NCBI GenBank assembly: GCA_937926265.1
Contig: CALAZS010000130.1
Span: forward strand, 1 to 64,000
Length of the DNA: 64,000 nucleotides
Reading direction: 5' to 3'
From: an uncultured Gammaproteobacteria bacterium
GTDB taxonomy: Bacteria; Pseudomonadota; Gammaproteobacteria; Chromatiales; Chromatiaceae
Below the pieces are notes generated by a model. It did not search any database. It was given only the letters and a program-made list of their open reading frames with translations, and was not told the DNA's origin. Positions 9,292 through 19,293 of the stretch are shown here, piece by piece. Position numbers and translations under genes: made by a program. Every line of letters begins with the position of its first letter. Position 1 is the stretch's first letter.

Positions 9292-10653
9292 TTAAAACAA
9301 GTGACTGTAACGATCTATTTCCCAGCTTGATATCGTCTGGTGATACTCATTCCATTCCTGGCGTTTATAGCGAATAAACTCATCCCTGAGTGGTTTGCCA
9401 AGCACTTCTGTAACAAGGGGGTCGGCTTCGAACGCATCCACTGCCTCCAGCAGGTTTTTGGGTAAAAACTCTATGCCCCGCTCGGCCCTTTGTTCCTCGG
9501 TTAGTTCGTAAAGGTTATCTTCCTGTGGATTACCCGGATCAATCGATTCTTTAATACCTTCAAGTCCCGCTGCCAATGCCAGCGTTGCAGCAAGATAAGG
9601 ATTAACAGCGCCATCAGCATTACGTGACTCACAACGCCCACCACCCATCGGTACGCGAATCGAATTTGTTCGGTTATTAGAGCCGAAAGAATTGAACACC
9701 GGTGCCCAGGTAAAATAAGGCATGTCACCCTGGCGTACCAAGCGCTTGTAACTGTTGACGGTAGGAGCAAAGGCCGCACAGAGTGCCTTGCCATGCTTGA
9801 TAATGCCGCCAATGAAGTTATAACCCAGCGGGGTTAATCCTAGTCCTTTTGGGTCTTCAGCAGGATCACAGGCAAAAAGGTTTTTACCACTGTTTATGTC
9901 ATATAACGACATATTGAAATGCGCCCCATTACCCGTCTTATCTGCAAAAGGCTTTGGCATAAATGTCGCGATCAGCCCCTCCTGCTTGGCATATTCTTTC
10001 GCCATGAGACGTAAAAATATATAACGGTCACAACTGGTAACTGCATCGGCATACATGAAATCAAATTCGTATTGCCCATTGGCATCTTCATGGTCGAACG
10101 AGTAAAGGTCCCAGCCCAGGGCATTTATTGTCGAGGCCATTTTATCTAGCCAACCAAACTGATCTAGAAAGCCGCGAGCATCGTAACAGGGCTTGGTTAA
10201 CTTATCGTCCGGATTTGGAATACTTAATGAGCCATCTTCATTTTGCTTCAATACAAAAACTTCTGCTTCGATACCCAGGTTAAAACCAAAGCCCATATCG
10301 GCTGCCTGTGATAAAACATTCTTCAAGGCAACACGGGTATTTAATGCATAAGGCTCGCCTTTAAAGGTATTGTCTGCCGGCATCCAGGCCACTTCAGGCT
10401 GCCATGGCAGCTGGATGATATGGTCAAGGTCGGGTAACGATGCAATCTCATCATCGTTAGGTGCCTGGCCAAGACCATCCAGTGCATAGCCGGTATACAA
10501 TTCAGAACCATGCGCCATATGTTCAAGATGTTCAATTGGTACAACTTTACCCTTTGGTACTCCATGAATATCAACATAGGCACCCAGACAATATTTGACG
10601 CCCAATGAAGTAAGCTTATCCTGAATCTCCTTTATTTCCTGCGAACTTTTCAT
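9292..10653 (-). CDS. Type III glutamine synthetase-like ligase (GlnT/GmaS group)
   Basis: 453 aa. It is a glutamine-synthetase fold enzyme of the group that includes GlnT and gamma-glutamylmethylamide synthetase. Visible motifs are GIEAE (metal), GNGAHFNMS (glutamate and metal site), [15 protein letters not shown] (nucleotide) and the [16 protein letters not shown] block. It ligates glutamate with ammonia or a small amine using ATP. It overlaps the upstream creatininase-family gene by 4 bases. In this operon it could capture ammonia released by the deiminase and allophanate hydrolase, or glutamylate an amine such as methylamine produced from the imported substrate; the sequence does not decide. 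No methylamine (NMG) pathway genes are seen in the window. Confidence 0.82.
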   Translation of the reverse strand: MKSSQEIKEIQDKLTSLGVKYCLGAYVDIHGVPKGKVVPIEHLEHMAHGSELYTGYALDGLGQAPNDDEIASLPDLDHIIQLPWQPEVAWMPADNTFKGEPYALNTRVALKNVLSQAADMGFGFNLGIEAEVFVLKQNEDGSLSIPNPDDKLTKPCYDARGFLDQFGWLDKMASTINALGWDLYSFDHEDANGQYEFDFMYADAVTSCDRYIFLRLMAKEYAKQEGLIATFMPKPFADKTGNGAHFNMSLYDINSGKNLFACDPAEDPKGLGLTPLGYNFIGGIIKHGKALCAAFAPTVNSYKRLVRQGDMPYFTWAPVFNSFGSNNRTNSIRVPMGGGRCESRNADGAVNPYLAATLALAAGLEGIKESIDPGNPQEDNLYELTEEQRAERGIEFLPKNLLEAVDAFEADPLVTEVLGKPLRDEFIRYKRQEWNEYHQTISSWEIDRYSHLF

Positions 10654-11432
10654 AATTCACTTTCCATGCTGATTGCTTCGGAATAACCAAAGGGTAATGG
10701 CGGGATTTCCTGCATACCTTTTTTGACAGTTTCACTTAAATCTTCAACCATCCATTCAAACAACTGTTGACCTTTATCAGCACTTGCAAGACTTGGTTTA
10801 CCTGTTACACCATTTTTGCTGGTTCGGTTTACAGGATGGGAAAATACACAATTTTCAGTTCGGTCTTCATCATCACAATCCTGTATACGATCGGAACGGA
10901 CCATCTTAGGACTCAAGGCCATCATCAACGAGGTTTCAGCGTCATTGGCATGCCAGTCATCAGCATCATGAAAGTGGGCTTGTTTTACACGTTCACTGAT
11001 TGAGGCTGAATTGATCAGGGCGATCATGAAATCATCGTATTCGGCACGCAACATCTCTAAAGCACAACGCAGTGGCGCGAAGTTGGTGACATGCGTATTA
11101 ATAATAAACAGACGCTTAAAACCAGATGCATAGACCCAATCGCCAATCTGTTTAACGATATCGATCAGAGTCTTTGGTTGTAAAGCAATCGTTCCTGGCC
11201 AGCGTTTCGAATGACCTATTGAGCAGCCAAAAGATTGAGTTGGCAATAAAGCCGCACCGGTTTTTTCAGCAACAGCTTCACACAAGTGCGATGCAATATC
11301 GGCATCCATACCGCAACCCATATGTGGACCATGTTGTTCAGTTGCACCCACTGGAAGGATGGCTGTGTCCATACCGTTTGAAATCAATTCACCAACCTCT
11401 TCCCAGGTCATGGTGTGCCATTTGTTCAGCAT
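10650..11432 (-). CDS. Creatininase-family amidohydrolase, divergent type
   Basis: 260 aa. The metal ligands E32 and H34 (GATEQHGPH), D43 and H114 are present, with a downstream NDAETS segment (E166). The creatininase NGHYEN motif is here NTHVTN, so the metal-binding Glu of true creatininases is Thr116, and the YGYKSQ/SLDGATLT signature is missing. It is therefore a different enzyme from the creatininase at 86-898. Family members hydrolyse cyclic amides, formamides or peptides (for example ArfB and MftE). The start codon follows the ATPase stop with no gap, and the stop overlaps the ligase start. The substrate is unknown; from its place it should act on whatever the ABC importer brings in. 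Confidence 0.8.
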   Translation of the reverse strand: MLNKWHTMTWEEVGELISNGMDTAILPVGATEQHGPHMGCGMDADIASHLCEAVAEKTGAALLPTQSFGCSIGHSKRWPGTIALQPKTLIDIVKQIGDWVYASGFKRLFIINTHVTNFAPLRCALEMLRAEYDDFMIALINSASISERVKQAHFHDADDWHANDAETSLMMALSPKMVRSDRIQDCDDEDRTENCVFSHPVNRTSKNGVTGKPSLASADKGQQLFEWMVEDLSETVKKGMQEIPPLPFGYSEAISMESEL

Positions 11433-12356
11433 CTAGAAAACGCTCTCTACCTCATTATCAACGCCCACCATTCGTACCATATTGAGATGATCACTGTTGA
11501 CACCCTCCTCTTCTTCAGAAGGTGGATGAATCAATTCTTCAAGGCGTTTTTTGGTGGCTAGAAACTCAGCGGACAGAAGCTGCTCTGGAGATCTTGGCTG
11601 CGGCACGGGCACTTCAATAATCTCATTGACTTCTCCTGGATGGGCTTTTAATACCAGGATACGATCCGCCAGATAAATGGCTTCATCCAAATCATGCGTA
11701 ATAAAGAAAATCGTGATATCAATGTTTTGCCAGATTTCCATGAGATACTGCTGCATCTTGGCACGGGTTTGCGCATCCAGTGCGCCGTAAGGCTCATCCA
11801 TCAATAAGATACGCGGCTGATTGGCCAAAGCCCTGGCTATAGCGACACGTTGTTTCATACCACCCGACAACTCATGTGGGTAGCTATCTTCAAATTTACC
11901 CAAGCCAACCAGGTCGATCCATTGACGCGCATCTTCCTCTGCCAGCACTTTACTGTGGCCTGATTGTTCTAAACCAAACATGACGTTTCGCTTAACGGTC
12001 AGCCACGGAAACAAAGTATAACCCTGAAACACCATGCCACGATCAGGGCCAGGACCCTGTACCGGTTTGCCATCAAGTATAATTTCACCGGAAGTCGGCG
12101 TTTCCAAGCCAGCTAGAATCCGAATCAGTGTAGACTTACCACATCCGGAAGGGCCGATCACACAAACGAATTCTCGCTTGTGTACGGTAAAGTTTATGTC
12201 TTTTAAAGCAGTGACCTTAGCCCCGGTTGGGGTTTCAAACTGCTTGTAAAGATTTTTAATCTCCAATGCTATTGGGCGTTGTTTTATCCGGGCAAAGCGA
12301 TCTTTAACGTCTTCGTCTTGATCAAGGTAGCTGGGCAAATCGACTAAATGTTCCAT
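11433..12356 (-). CDS. ABC transporter ATPase, nitrate/sulfonate/taurine type
   Basis: 307 aa. Walker [10 protein letters not shown], signature [15 protein letters not shown], Walker B LLMDEP and the switch region THDLDEA are all intact. It has a 30-residue N-terminal extension and a C-terminal tail beyond the usual 260 aa of SsuB/TauB proteins. It energises the permease encoded 12 bases upstream. Such importers are regular partners of guanidine and urea carboxylase genes. Confidence 0.9.
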   Translation of the reverse strand: MEHLVDLPSYLDQDEDVKDRFARIKQRPIALEIKNLYKQFETPTGAKVTALKDINFTVHKREFVCVIGPSGCGKSTLIRILAGLETPTSGEIILDGKPVQGPGPDRGMVFQGYTLFPWLTVKRNVMFGLEQSGHSKVLAEEDARQWIDLVGLGKFEDSYPHELSGGMKQRVAIARALANQPRILLMDEPYGALDAQTRAKMQQYLMEIWQNIDITIFFITHDLDEAIYLADRILVLKAHPGEVNEIIEVPVPQPRSPEQLLSAEFLATKKRLEELIHPPSEEEEGVNSDHLNMVRMVGVDNEVESVF

Positions 12357-12368
12357 AACAATATGTCC

Positions 12369-13334
12369 TTAAGCTTTTGCTTTTCTTTGCCATGGGAACA
12401 AGCGTTTACCCATCTGCGCAAGTATGAGATCGGTCGCCAATCCAATAATGCCAATAATCATGATCGCGGCAAAAACATTATCAAAGTTTTTATAGCGTGC
12501 CTGCTGAGTGATAAACCAGGTAATTCCTGAGCTGGTACCAATCAATTCGGCGACGATCAGATAGGTCCAGGCCCAGCCAAGCAAAATTCGCATATCACGA
12601 TAAAGATCGGGCAATACGCCTGGCACAACTACTCTGAATAACAAGGCTTTATTTTTTGCACCCAGTGTTTGAGCGGCTTCAAGTAATGATGGATCAAGCT
12701 TGCGCGTGGTATTGGAGATGACCAATACCTGTTGGAAAAAAGTACCAATGAAAATAATGGCGATTTTGGGGGCATGATGAATACCCAAAATTGCTACTGC
12801 CAGCGCACCAAAAGCCGGTGCTGGCAGGTAACGAAAGAATTCAATAAACGGTTCAAACAACCGTGAGAAAAAATCATAGGTGCCAGCCAGAATCCCTAAC
12901 GGCACACCAATTAATGAGGAAAGGAAAAATCCCCAGAAAATAACCTGAATACTGTCCCAAAGGCTTTCATGCAGCCATTTTTCAGTTCGTCTCTTTGGTG
13001 GTGTAGTAAAGGCGGTATAAAAAGCTTCAGCCACCTCATGTGGCGCAGGCAGATAGATAGGGTTTGCTGGATCGCCCTGGGGAAGCGTCTTACTGGCTTC
13101 TTTCGCCTTTAAAGACTCTTCATCAAACAGCTCACGATCTACAAGCATTCCTTCTTTGAAATAGGAAACTGCACCGGGTTCGGTTATTTCTACTTTAGGG
13201 TGCCACAACCAGGGCACATAACTGACCAGGCACCAGAGCAGAAGAGGTAATGCAAAGCTCATTACAGTAATCATGACACGAGACCTTGGCCTCAGTTCTT
13301 TTCGAACTGCAAACAGTTGTTTGAATGAACTCAT
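12369..13334 (-). CDS. ABC transporter permease, nitrate/sulfonate/taurine type
   Basis: 321 aa. One helix near residues 25-45 is followed by a hydrophilic segment of about 80 residues, then the BPD_transp_1 core with five to six helices. The EAA-loop region is EAAQTLGAKNKALLFRVVVP. It forms the membrane channel with the neighbouring ATPase and takes substrate from the binding protein encoded 28 bases upstream. Confidence 0.88.
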   Translation of the reverse strand: MSSFKQLFAVRKELRPRSRVMITVMSFALPLLLWCLVSYVPWLWHPKVEITEPGAVSYFKEGMLVDRELFDEESLKAKEASKTLPQGDPANPIYLPAPHEVAEAFYTAFTTPPKRRTEKWLHESLWDSIQVIFWGFFLSSLIGVPLGILAGTYDFFSRLFEPFIEFFRYLPAPAFGALAVAILGIHHAPKIAIIFIGTFFQQVLVISNTTRKLDPSLLEAAQTLGAKNKALLFRVVVPGVLPDLYRDMRILLGWAWTYLIVAELIGTSSGITWFITQQARYKNFDNVFAAIMIIGIIGLATDLILAQMGKRLFPWQRKAKA

Positions 13335-13362
13335 GTACTTCTCCCGCTCCGGACTACCCGAA

Positions 13363-14340
13363 TTAAAGTTCGGCCATCAATGACATATCGATGTAAGCAT
13401 CAACGTCTTCAGGAGATTCATATACTTTGTTGGCTACATTGAAGTCATCTGAGATTTTTGAAGAACCGTAGATTGAGGTGAAACCCTCTGCCTTAGGTGC
13501 AAACTTCATGGCCTCTTCAAGAGTCATGATATTGGTTCCGCTAATCAGTTTTTTGTATTCAGCAGGCTCCAAACCGACGCGAGCCGCCATAATTTCAACT
13601 GCATCAGCGTTAGTGGCCGGGTCTTTAAGGTAAGCAACAGACTTGTACCAGACTTTTAAAACTTTCTTCCAGTCATCACGTCTAGCCGCGAGGCTTTCAG
13701 GAGAAACAGCTAAAACGTCGTAGATCAAACCCGGTTCATCTTTACTGGTGTAGATCGCTTTTGAACCAGGAACGAGTGATAACGCCTGACCAGAGCTTGG
13801 CTGCCATGCAACAACCGCATCCACTTCACCAGAAGCCAAAACCTGAGGTGTTTCATTAGTCGGTACATTGACCAGTTCAACATCAGCCTCTGTAAGACCA
13901 GCACCTTCCAAGGCATTCAACAGCAGCAAATGACCTACAAAGCCAATTTCAACACCAATTTTCTTTCCTTTCAGGTCTTTAACTGAATCGATACCCGGCA
14001 GGGCAACGACCATGTCATTGCCATTACTGTAATCGTTAATCAGGATCATGACGCTTTTCGCACCGGTTGCACCGGTAACCAGGGCGTCACCATTGGTCAT
14101 GCTGACCGCATCAAGTTTGCCTGCCGCATAAGCATCCATGGAAGCCACATAGTCAAACCACTCAAAAACAACATCTACACCTTCTTCTTTGAACCATTGT
14201 TTTTCAATGGCAACTTCCCATGCAACCCACCCGGGCCAATCACTGTAGCCAATCTTCAATGGTTCGGCGGCTTTCGCAGTGGTACTAATGGCTATTGCCA
14301 CTAACAAGGTAGATATAATGCGCTTCATAAAACTTTTCAT
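13363..14340 (-). CDS. ABC transporter substrate-binding protein, SsuA/TauA/NMT1-like
   Basis: 325 aa from the ATG at 14340, chosen because AGGAG lies six bases upstream; an in-frame GTG at 14346 is less likely. An N-terminal signal peptide ([14 protein letters not shown], then AKAAEP) directs it to the periplasm. The mature part starts [17 protein letters not shown], typical of NMT1/THI5-like binding proteins. It is the first gene of the catabolic operon. In the known guanidine clusters the equivalent protein is thought to bind guanidine or a related cation; specificity here is unproven. Confidence 0.88.
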   Translation of the reverse strand: MKSFMKRIISTLLVAIAISTTAKAAEPLKIGYSDWPGWVAWEVAIEKQWFKEEGVDVVFEWFDYVASMDAYAAGKLDAVSMTNGDALVTGATGAKSVMILINDYSNGNDMVVALPGIDSVKDLKGKKIGVEIGFVGHLLLLNALEGAGLTEADVELVNVPTNETPQVLASGEVDAVVAWQPSSGQALSLVPGSKAIYTSKDEPGLIYDVLAVSPESLAARRDDWKKVLKVWYKSVAYLKDPATNADAVEIMAARVGLEPAEYKKLISGTNIMTLEEAMKFAPKAEGFTSIYGSSKISDDFNVANKVYESPEDVDAYIDMSLMAEL

Positions 14341-14352
14341 GGACACTCCTCA

Positions 14353-14400
14353 GTATTACGATTTGATAAAAAAGTATTACCAGGAATCGCAATTACCAGG
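14353..14400. promoter_or_regulatory. Repeated GTATTAC / ATTACCAGG sites before the ABC operon
   Basis: GTATTAC occurs at 14353-14359 and 14374-14380, 21 bases apart (two helical turns). ATTACCAGG occurs at 14376-14384 and 14392-14400. The word GTATTACCAG at 14374-14383 is shared with the carboxylase leader (7316-7325). These are plausible operator sites for the NikR-like regulator. A further perfect inverted repeat, AAGTAAG/CTTACTT, lies at 14408-14443 in the same divergent intergenic region. Confidence 0.5.
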
Positions 14401-14557
14401 CCAACTTAAGTAAGCCACTGTTTTTATTCAATTTAACTTACTTTTGTTGTAGATAAGTTTTTGTAAACGCACCAAAAAGCTTCAATTCATTATCTTTATC
14501 GCGCTAAAAAAGTGCATTAAGTCACTCTTAAATTGAATACTCAGTTAAAATCACGTC

Positions 14558-16480
14558 ATGCTTCAATTCAATAATCTCAGTATCCGTCGCGGTACCAGTC
14601 TGTTGTTTTCAGATGCGACGTTTAACATTTATCCGGGACACAAAATTGGTATAACCGGCGCCAATGGTTGTGGTAAATCCAGCCTGTTTGCAGTCATCAG
14701 GAAAGAACTTGCAGCCGATGACGGCAGCTTTTCCATGCCTGCCAACTGGACAATTGCTCATGTAAAGCAGCAGACGCCACAGGATGAAAGATCTGCTATC
14801 GACTATGTGCTTGACGGCGATAGTGAATACCGTGAGCTTGAAGCACAGATAAAAAAAGCCGAACTAAACCATGATGGCAACCGCCTCGCGCACCTGCACG
14901 AGCAGTTTGACCATATTGGTGGATACCGTGCCCCTAGTCGGGCAGCACGTTTACTGCATGGTCTGGGCTTCAGCAATGAACAGGAAAACCTTGCGGTAAA
15001 CAGTTTTTCCGGTGGCTGGCGCATGCGCCTTAACCTGGCCCAGGCCTTGATGTGTCGTTCGGATTTATTACTACTTGATGAGCCAACCAATCATTTGGAT
15101 CTTGATGCCGTTATCTGGCTGGAACAATGGCTGGCTGAATACCAGGGCACACTGTTACTGATTTCACATGACCGCGATTTTCTCGATAAAGTCTGTGAAC
15201 AGATTGGCCATATCGAACAAAACCAGATAAACCTCTATGCCGGCAACTATTCCGCTTTTGAAAAAATACGGGCCGCCAAGCTTGCCAATCAACAGGCCGA
15301 ACATGAAAAACAGCAACGTGAAATAGCTCACATCCAACACTACATCGATCGCTTTCGCGCCAAGGCCACCAAGGCCAGGCAGGCACAAAGCCGAATCAAG
15401 GCGTTACAGAAAATGGAATTAATTGCACCCGCCCATGTTGACTCGCCATTTCATTTTTCTTTTCTGAACGCGGATAAACAACCCAACCCGCTAATCAAAC
15501 TGGATGGCGTTAGCCTTGGCTATGAACTAAACAAACCAATTTTGGATAAGCTGACCATGGTATTAAGCCCGGGTGACCGTCTTGGGTTGCTGGGTGCCAA
15601 CGGTGCCGGAAAAAGCACACTGATCAAATCCCTGGCAGAACAATTACAACCACTTAATGGCGATATCCACAAAGCCCAGGACTTAAAGATCGGTTACTTT
15701 GCACAGCACCAGGTAGAACAGCTACACCCTGAACATACGCCATTGGAACATCTGCAACAATTGGACAGGCATGCAACTGAGCAGCAGTTAAGAAACTTTC
15801 TCGGTGGCTTTGGTTTTTCCAATGATAAGGCACTGGAAAAAACCGCCCCCTTTTCCGGTGGAGAAAAGGCCCGTCTTGCGCTTGCCCTTATTGTTTATCA
15901 GCGGCCTAACCTGCTGTTACTGGATGAACCGACCAACCATCTCGATATCGAAATGCGCCAGGCTCTTGCTCAGTCATTACAGGATTTTGAAGGTGCCATG
16001 GTCATTGTTTCGCATGATCGTCACCTGTTAAGGGTCAGCTGTGACCAACTGTTAATTGTTGCCAATCATGAAATTGATGAATTTAAAGAAAGCCTGGATG
16101 ACTACCCGAAATGGCTGGCCCGACAACAAGCCATGCAGAACCAGTTTGAATCAGACATAAAATCCTCCAGTGACAATTCGGCTGCTGCGAAAAAGGAACG
16201 AAAACGCAAACAAGCTGAGCAACGAAAAAAATTGCAGCCCCTGCAAAAAAAGTTAAAAAGCATAGAAGAAAACATTAAACAGCTCGGTTCTGAGCAGAAG
16301 CAGTTGGAAAAGCAGTTAACTGACAATTCACTGTATGAAAACGAAAACAAGGATCTTCTTCAGGAAATTCTTTTACAAAAACAAAAGATTGATACTGAAC
16401 TGGAAGATAGCGAATATCTTTGGCTGGAAGTTTCTGAAAAAATCGAAATGATTACTGAATCATTTGCTGAAGATGCATAA
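14558..16480 (+). CDS. yheS: ABC-F family ATPase YheS
   Basis: 640 aa, the same length class as E. coli YheS (637). It has two ABC domains: Walker A GANGCGKSS and signature FSGGWRMRL in the first, GANGAGKST and FSGGEKARL in the second, each followed by LLLDEPTNHLDL-type Walker B. A linker of about 80 residues separates them, and a charged coiled coil occupies about 540-640. ABC-F proteins bind the ribosome and influence translation rather than transport. It is divergent from the ABC importer operon and not part of it. Confidence 0.92.
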   Translation: MLQFNNLSIRRGTSLLFSDATFNIYPGHKIGITGANGCGKSSLFAVIRKELAADDGSFSMPANWTIAHVKQQTPQDERSAIDYVLDGDSEYRELEAQIKKAELNHDGNRLAHLHEQFDHIGGYRAPSRAARLLHGLGFSNEQENLAVNSFSGGWRMRLNLAQALMCRSDLLLLDEPTNHLDLDAVIWLEQWLAEYQGTLLLISHDRDFLDKVCEQIGHIEQNQINLYAGNYSAFEKIRAAKLANQQAEHEKQQREIAHIQHYIDRFRAKATKARQAQSRIKALQKMELIAPAHVDSPFHFSFLNADKQPNPLIKLDGVSLGYELNKPILDKLTMVLSPGDRLGLLGANGAGKSTLIKSLAEQLQPLNGDIHKAQDLKIGYFAQHQVEQLHPEHTPLEHLQQLDRHATEQQLRNFLGGFGFSNDKALEKTAPFSGGEKARLALALIVYQRPNLLLLDEPTNHLDIEMRQALAQSLQDFEGAMVIVSHDRHLLRVSCDQLLIVANHEIDEFKESLDDYPKWLARQQAMQNQFESDIKSSSDNSAAAKKERKRKQAEQRKKLQPLQKKLKSIEENIKQLGSEQKQLEKQLTDNSLYENENKDLLQEILLQKQKIDTELEDSEYLWLEVSEKIEMITESFAEDA

Positions 16481-16525
16481 CTGTTTTTTATAATTATTTG
16501 CTTTGATTGAAGCCCTGGTGCTTAT

Positions 16526-17050
16526 TCATTTTTTTTGGTTTGTTTTGTACATTTCACGCAACAATGCAATATTGCGTTCCGGAATAACTTGCGGGTCAGG
16601 ATAACTTTGCAGTGCCTTTTCAAGACTTTCCTCCCTGATCAGGTGAAACATGGGAAACGGTGAGCGGTTGGTAAGATTGGCCGGATCATCTTCGGCTTCA
16701 CCTTCAAAACAGTAATCCGGATGAAAACTTGCCAACTGGATACTGCCCTCAAGACCTGTCTCTGCTATTACCTTTTCAAGCAGGCCCAGGAAATCAAGAT
16801 ATTCGTCGAACGTAACCAGGCCATTTTCAATAACAGCCAGGGTTGTTTCAATTTCTTTTGGGTCAGCCTGGTAAAGCTGATCAAGTTCATTTAAAACAAA
16901 ACGGAAAATCTCATCATCATCGGTCGCTTCAGTTGCAACGATACGCACCTGCTTATTTTCATAAGGGTACTTTGCAAACGGGCACAGGTTTAACCTTATA
17001 ACCCAGTTCTCAAGCCAGTTATTCGTTTCTTCAATTGCGTTTAAAGTCAT
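16526..17050 (-). CDS. DUF1415 family protein
   Basis: 174 aa, soluble. The start NWLENWVIRLNLCPFAKYP and the later SFHPDYCFEG and NRSPFPMFHLIRE segments are characteristic of DUF1415, widespread in gamma- and betaproteobacteria. Function is not known. It lies downstream of the MOSC gene on the same strand, 62 bases away. Confidence 0.85.
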   Translation of the reverse strand: MTLNAIEETNNWLENWVIRLNLCPFAKYPYENKQVRIVATEATDDDEIFRFVLNELDQLYQADPKEIETTLAVIENGLVTFDEYLDFLGLLEKVIAETGLEGSIQLASFHPDYCFEGEAEDDPANLTNRSPFPMFHLIREESLEKALQSYPDPQVIPERNIALLREMYKTNQKK

Positions 17051-17112
17051 ACCAGTGAATTCATATTATTCAGGTCTTGCCATTTCATTTTTACCGGGTC
17101 ATTCTCAGCCCT

Positions 17113-17952
17113 TCATTCAAGGACCATGAGCGGTTCTCCCTGCTTAAGAACACCTTCATTATCATGGATGACATTCTGACCGAAAAACACCTTGTTACCT
17201 TCACGCCGGTACTTGGCCAAGGTTAGCAACGGCTCTGCACCTTTCACTGCAGTTTCAGGATTTACCGTGGTAATCGCACAGCGTGAACAGGGTTTAACAA
17301 CACGAAAATGGATATCGCCAATTTTGACAATACGCCATTTATCCTCTGCATATGCATCAACGTCATCGATCACCAGGTTAGGCCTAAAGCGCTTAACCGT
17401 CATTTGCTGGGTTTTGTCCTTTGTATGATTCTGAATACTATTATGGATCCTATTATGAATTCGGGTATTCAGATCTTCTATTGATGCCTGGCTCAATAGC
17501 AAAAATGGAAAGCCATCAGAAAAACCGGTCTGGTCATCCGCTTTGGCATATTCCTGGTCAACCTGGCGCTGCGCTTCTTCAGGCATTTTCACCAGCCTGA
17601 CAGGCTCATCCAGACAGTCGCTGAACCATTGATCGGCCTTATCACTTACCAGGTCCGCATTAATGCTGTCCTGCCAGACATTTACTTTTAATTTTTGCCC
17701 GGTGGATTGATTCAAACTTATCTGCAGATCTGGTTTGTCCGGGAAACTTGCAATCAAATGATCCTGTTCAAGTTGAACAGAAAATAAAGCCATTTGCGGC
17801 TTTTGTCGTTGCGTGACAAACACGCCATCCGTATCAACCAGCATCCAGTGTCTGTCCCATTGAAAGCCGCGCTGGTCGATAACTGCATTTGGCAAACGGA
17901 TTCCCGGAAGGGATTTAACCGGGTAAATCCAGATTTCGCTGAGTACTGCCAT
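17113..17952 (-). CDS. MOSC-domain protein, YcbX-like
   Basis: 279 aa from the ATG at 17952 (MAVLSEIWIYPVKSLPG); the longer reading would run into the pilU leader and is rejected. The N-terminal beta-barrel (about 1-120) is followed by a MOSC domain with RFRPNLVIDD and the conserved cysteine of KPCSRCAITTV. MOSC proteins bind molybdenum cofactor or act in N-hydroxylated base detoxification, as YcbX does. The C-terminal 2Fe-2S domain of E. coli YcbX is absent. Confidence 0.85.
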   Translation of the reverse strand: MAVLSEIWIYPVKSLPGIRLPNAVIDQRGFQWDRHWMLVDTDGVFVTQRQKPQMALFSVQLEQDHLIASFPDKPDLQISLNQSTGQKLKVNVWQDSINADLVSDKADQWFSDCLDEPVRLVKMPEEAQRQVDQEYAKADDQTGFSDGFPFLLLSQASIEDLNTRIHNRIHNSIQNHTKDKTQQMTVKRFRPNLVIDDVDAYAEDKWRIVKIGDIHFRVVKPCSRCAITTVNPETAVKGAEPLLTLAKYRREGNKVFFGQNVIHDNEGVLKQGEPLMVLE

Positions 17953-18049
17953 GATGATTCCTATAAAAACTCGTTCAACTTCGAGTCGTTTTTCTCTAAA
18001 CTGTTTGTGATAATGACCGATGATAGTAGGACAGCCACTCGGAGGAAAC

Positions 18050-19174
18050 ATGGATATCGCACCCTATCTTAAATTAATGGTTCAAAAAAATGGTTCAGAC
18101 CTGTTTTTCAGCACAGGGGCCGCGCCTCATCTAAAAGCAGAAGGCCGAACCATGCCCATTGGTGATAAGCGCATGGAACCTGGCAAAGTGCGTGAACTGG
18201 CCTACTCAATCATGACTGACGAACAGAAAAGCGAGTTTGAACGTACGCTTGAATGTAACCTGGCCATATCAGTTGGCGGTTTGGGGCGTTTTCGCGTCAA
18301 TGTATTTCGCCAGCGCGGTGATGTGGCCATGGTACTGCGTTACATCAAGGGAAGTATTCCGAGTATTGAAGAACTTAGCCTGCCGGAAATTTTAAAAGAC
18401 CTTATTCAGGAAAAGCGCGGCCTTCTCCTTGTGGTTGGATCAACCGGTTCAGGTAAATCGACTACCCTGGCTTCGATGATCGATCATAGAAACGAAACAA
18501 CCCAGGGTCATATTTTGACCATTGAAGATCCCATTGAATTTTTGCACACGCACAAAAAATCCGTGGTCGACCAGCGAGAAGTCGGTCTTGATACCCTGAC
18601 ATTTGAAAACGCCCTGCATAATGCCCTGCGTGAAGCACCGGATGTCATTCTTATTGGTGAAATTCGTGATTCTAAAACCATGCAGCACGCCACGGCTTAT
18701 GCTGAAACCGGTCATCTGTGCCTTGCTACACTGCACGCCAACAATGCTAACCAGGCGATTGACCGTATCATCAACTTTTTCCCGGATTCAGCGCACAAAC
18801 AGCTCTACAATGATTTGTCACTGAACCTGAAAGCGGTTGTTTCCCAACGACTGATCCCAACAATTGATGGAAAACGCGTGCCTGCGGTTGAAATTCTGTT
18901 GGCGACAAGCTTCATTTCGGAATTAATTCAGAAAGGTGATATTCATTCCATCAAGGAAGCGATGGAACAGGGTAAAGGCCAGGGCATGCAGACCTTTGAT
19001 GGCGCTCTCTATGAACTATACAAAGATGGCAAGATTACCGTTGAAGAAGCGCTTAAAAATGCAGATTCCAGAAATAACCTGTCATTGAAAATTCGTCTTG
19101 GTGACCACGAAGAAAGCCCGGCAAAATCCGGCGGTGGCATCAATGAAATCCAGTTCGATGATGACGAGATATAG
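18050..19174 (+). CDS. pilU: Type IV pilus retraction ATPase PilU
   Basis: 374 aa from ATG 18050, preceded by GGAGGA. It is a PilT-family hexameric ATPase: Walker A GSTGSGKST, the Asp box near HILTIEDPIEF, Walker B APDVILIGEIRD and the His box. The HKKSVVDQREVGLDT and ETGHLCLATLHANNANQA segments fit PilU. It is encoded alone here, without pilT beside it. It supports twitching motility and pilus retraction at the inner-membrane base of the pilus. Confidence 0.87.
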   Translation: MDIAPYLKLMVQKNGSDLFFSTGAAPHLKAEGRTMPIGDKRMEPGKVRELAYSIMTDEQKSEFERTLECNLAISVGGLGRFRVNVFRQRGDVAMVLRYIKGSIPSIEELSLPEILKDLIQEKRGLLLVVGSTGSGKSTTLASMIDHRNETTQGHILTIEDPIEFLHTHKKSVVDQREVGLDTLTFENALHNALREAPDVILIGEIRDSKTMQHATAYAETGHLCLATLHANNANQAIDRIINFFPDSAHKQLYNDLSLNLKAVVSQRLIPTIDGKRVPAVEILLATSFISELIQKGDIHSIKEAMEQGKGQGMQTFDGALYELYKDGKITVEEALKNADSRNNLSLKIRLGDHEESPAKSGGGINEIQFDDDEI

Positions 19175-19293
19175 TCTGCACTAATCGTTTTAGACAAAGG
19201 TTTTTTAATGGGAATCTAAGTTCTGGATTACTTGTCCAGCGTCGAAATTTGGACTAATTCTTTGTGTGCAGCCAAATTTCTTCGGAGGACATT

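Noticed and set aside
14341..14557. A guanidine riboswitch at the head of the ABC operon
   Set aside because: I looked for the guanidine-I core and for ACGR-loop hairpins in this leader and found neither. Only the GTATTAC and ATTACCAGG repeats and an AAGTAAG/CTTACTT inverted repeat are present.
17113..18051. Longer reading of the MOSC gene starting at 18051
   Set aside because: The extra 33 residues would overlap the pilU ribosome binding site and do not resemble the family; MAVLSEIWIYPVKS at 17952 is the normal start.
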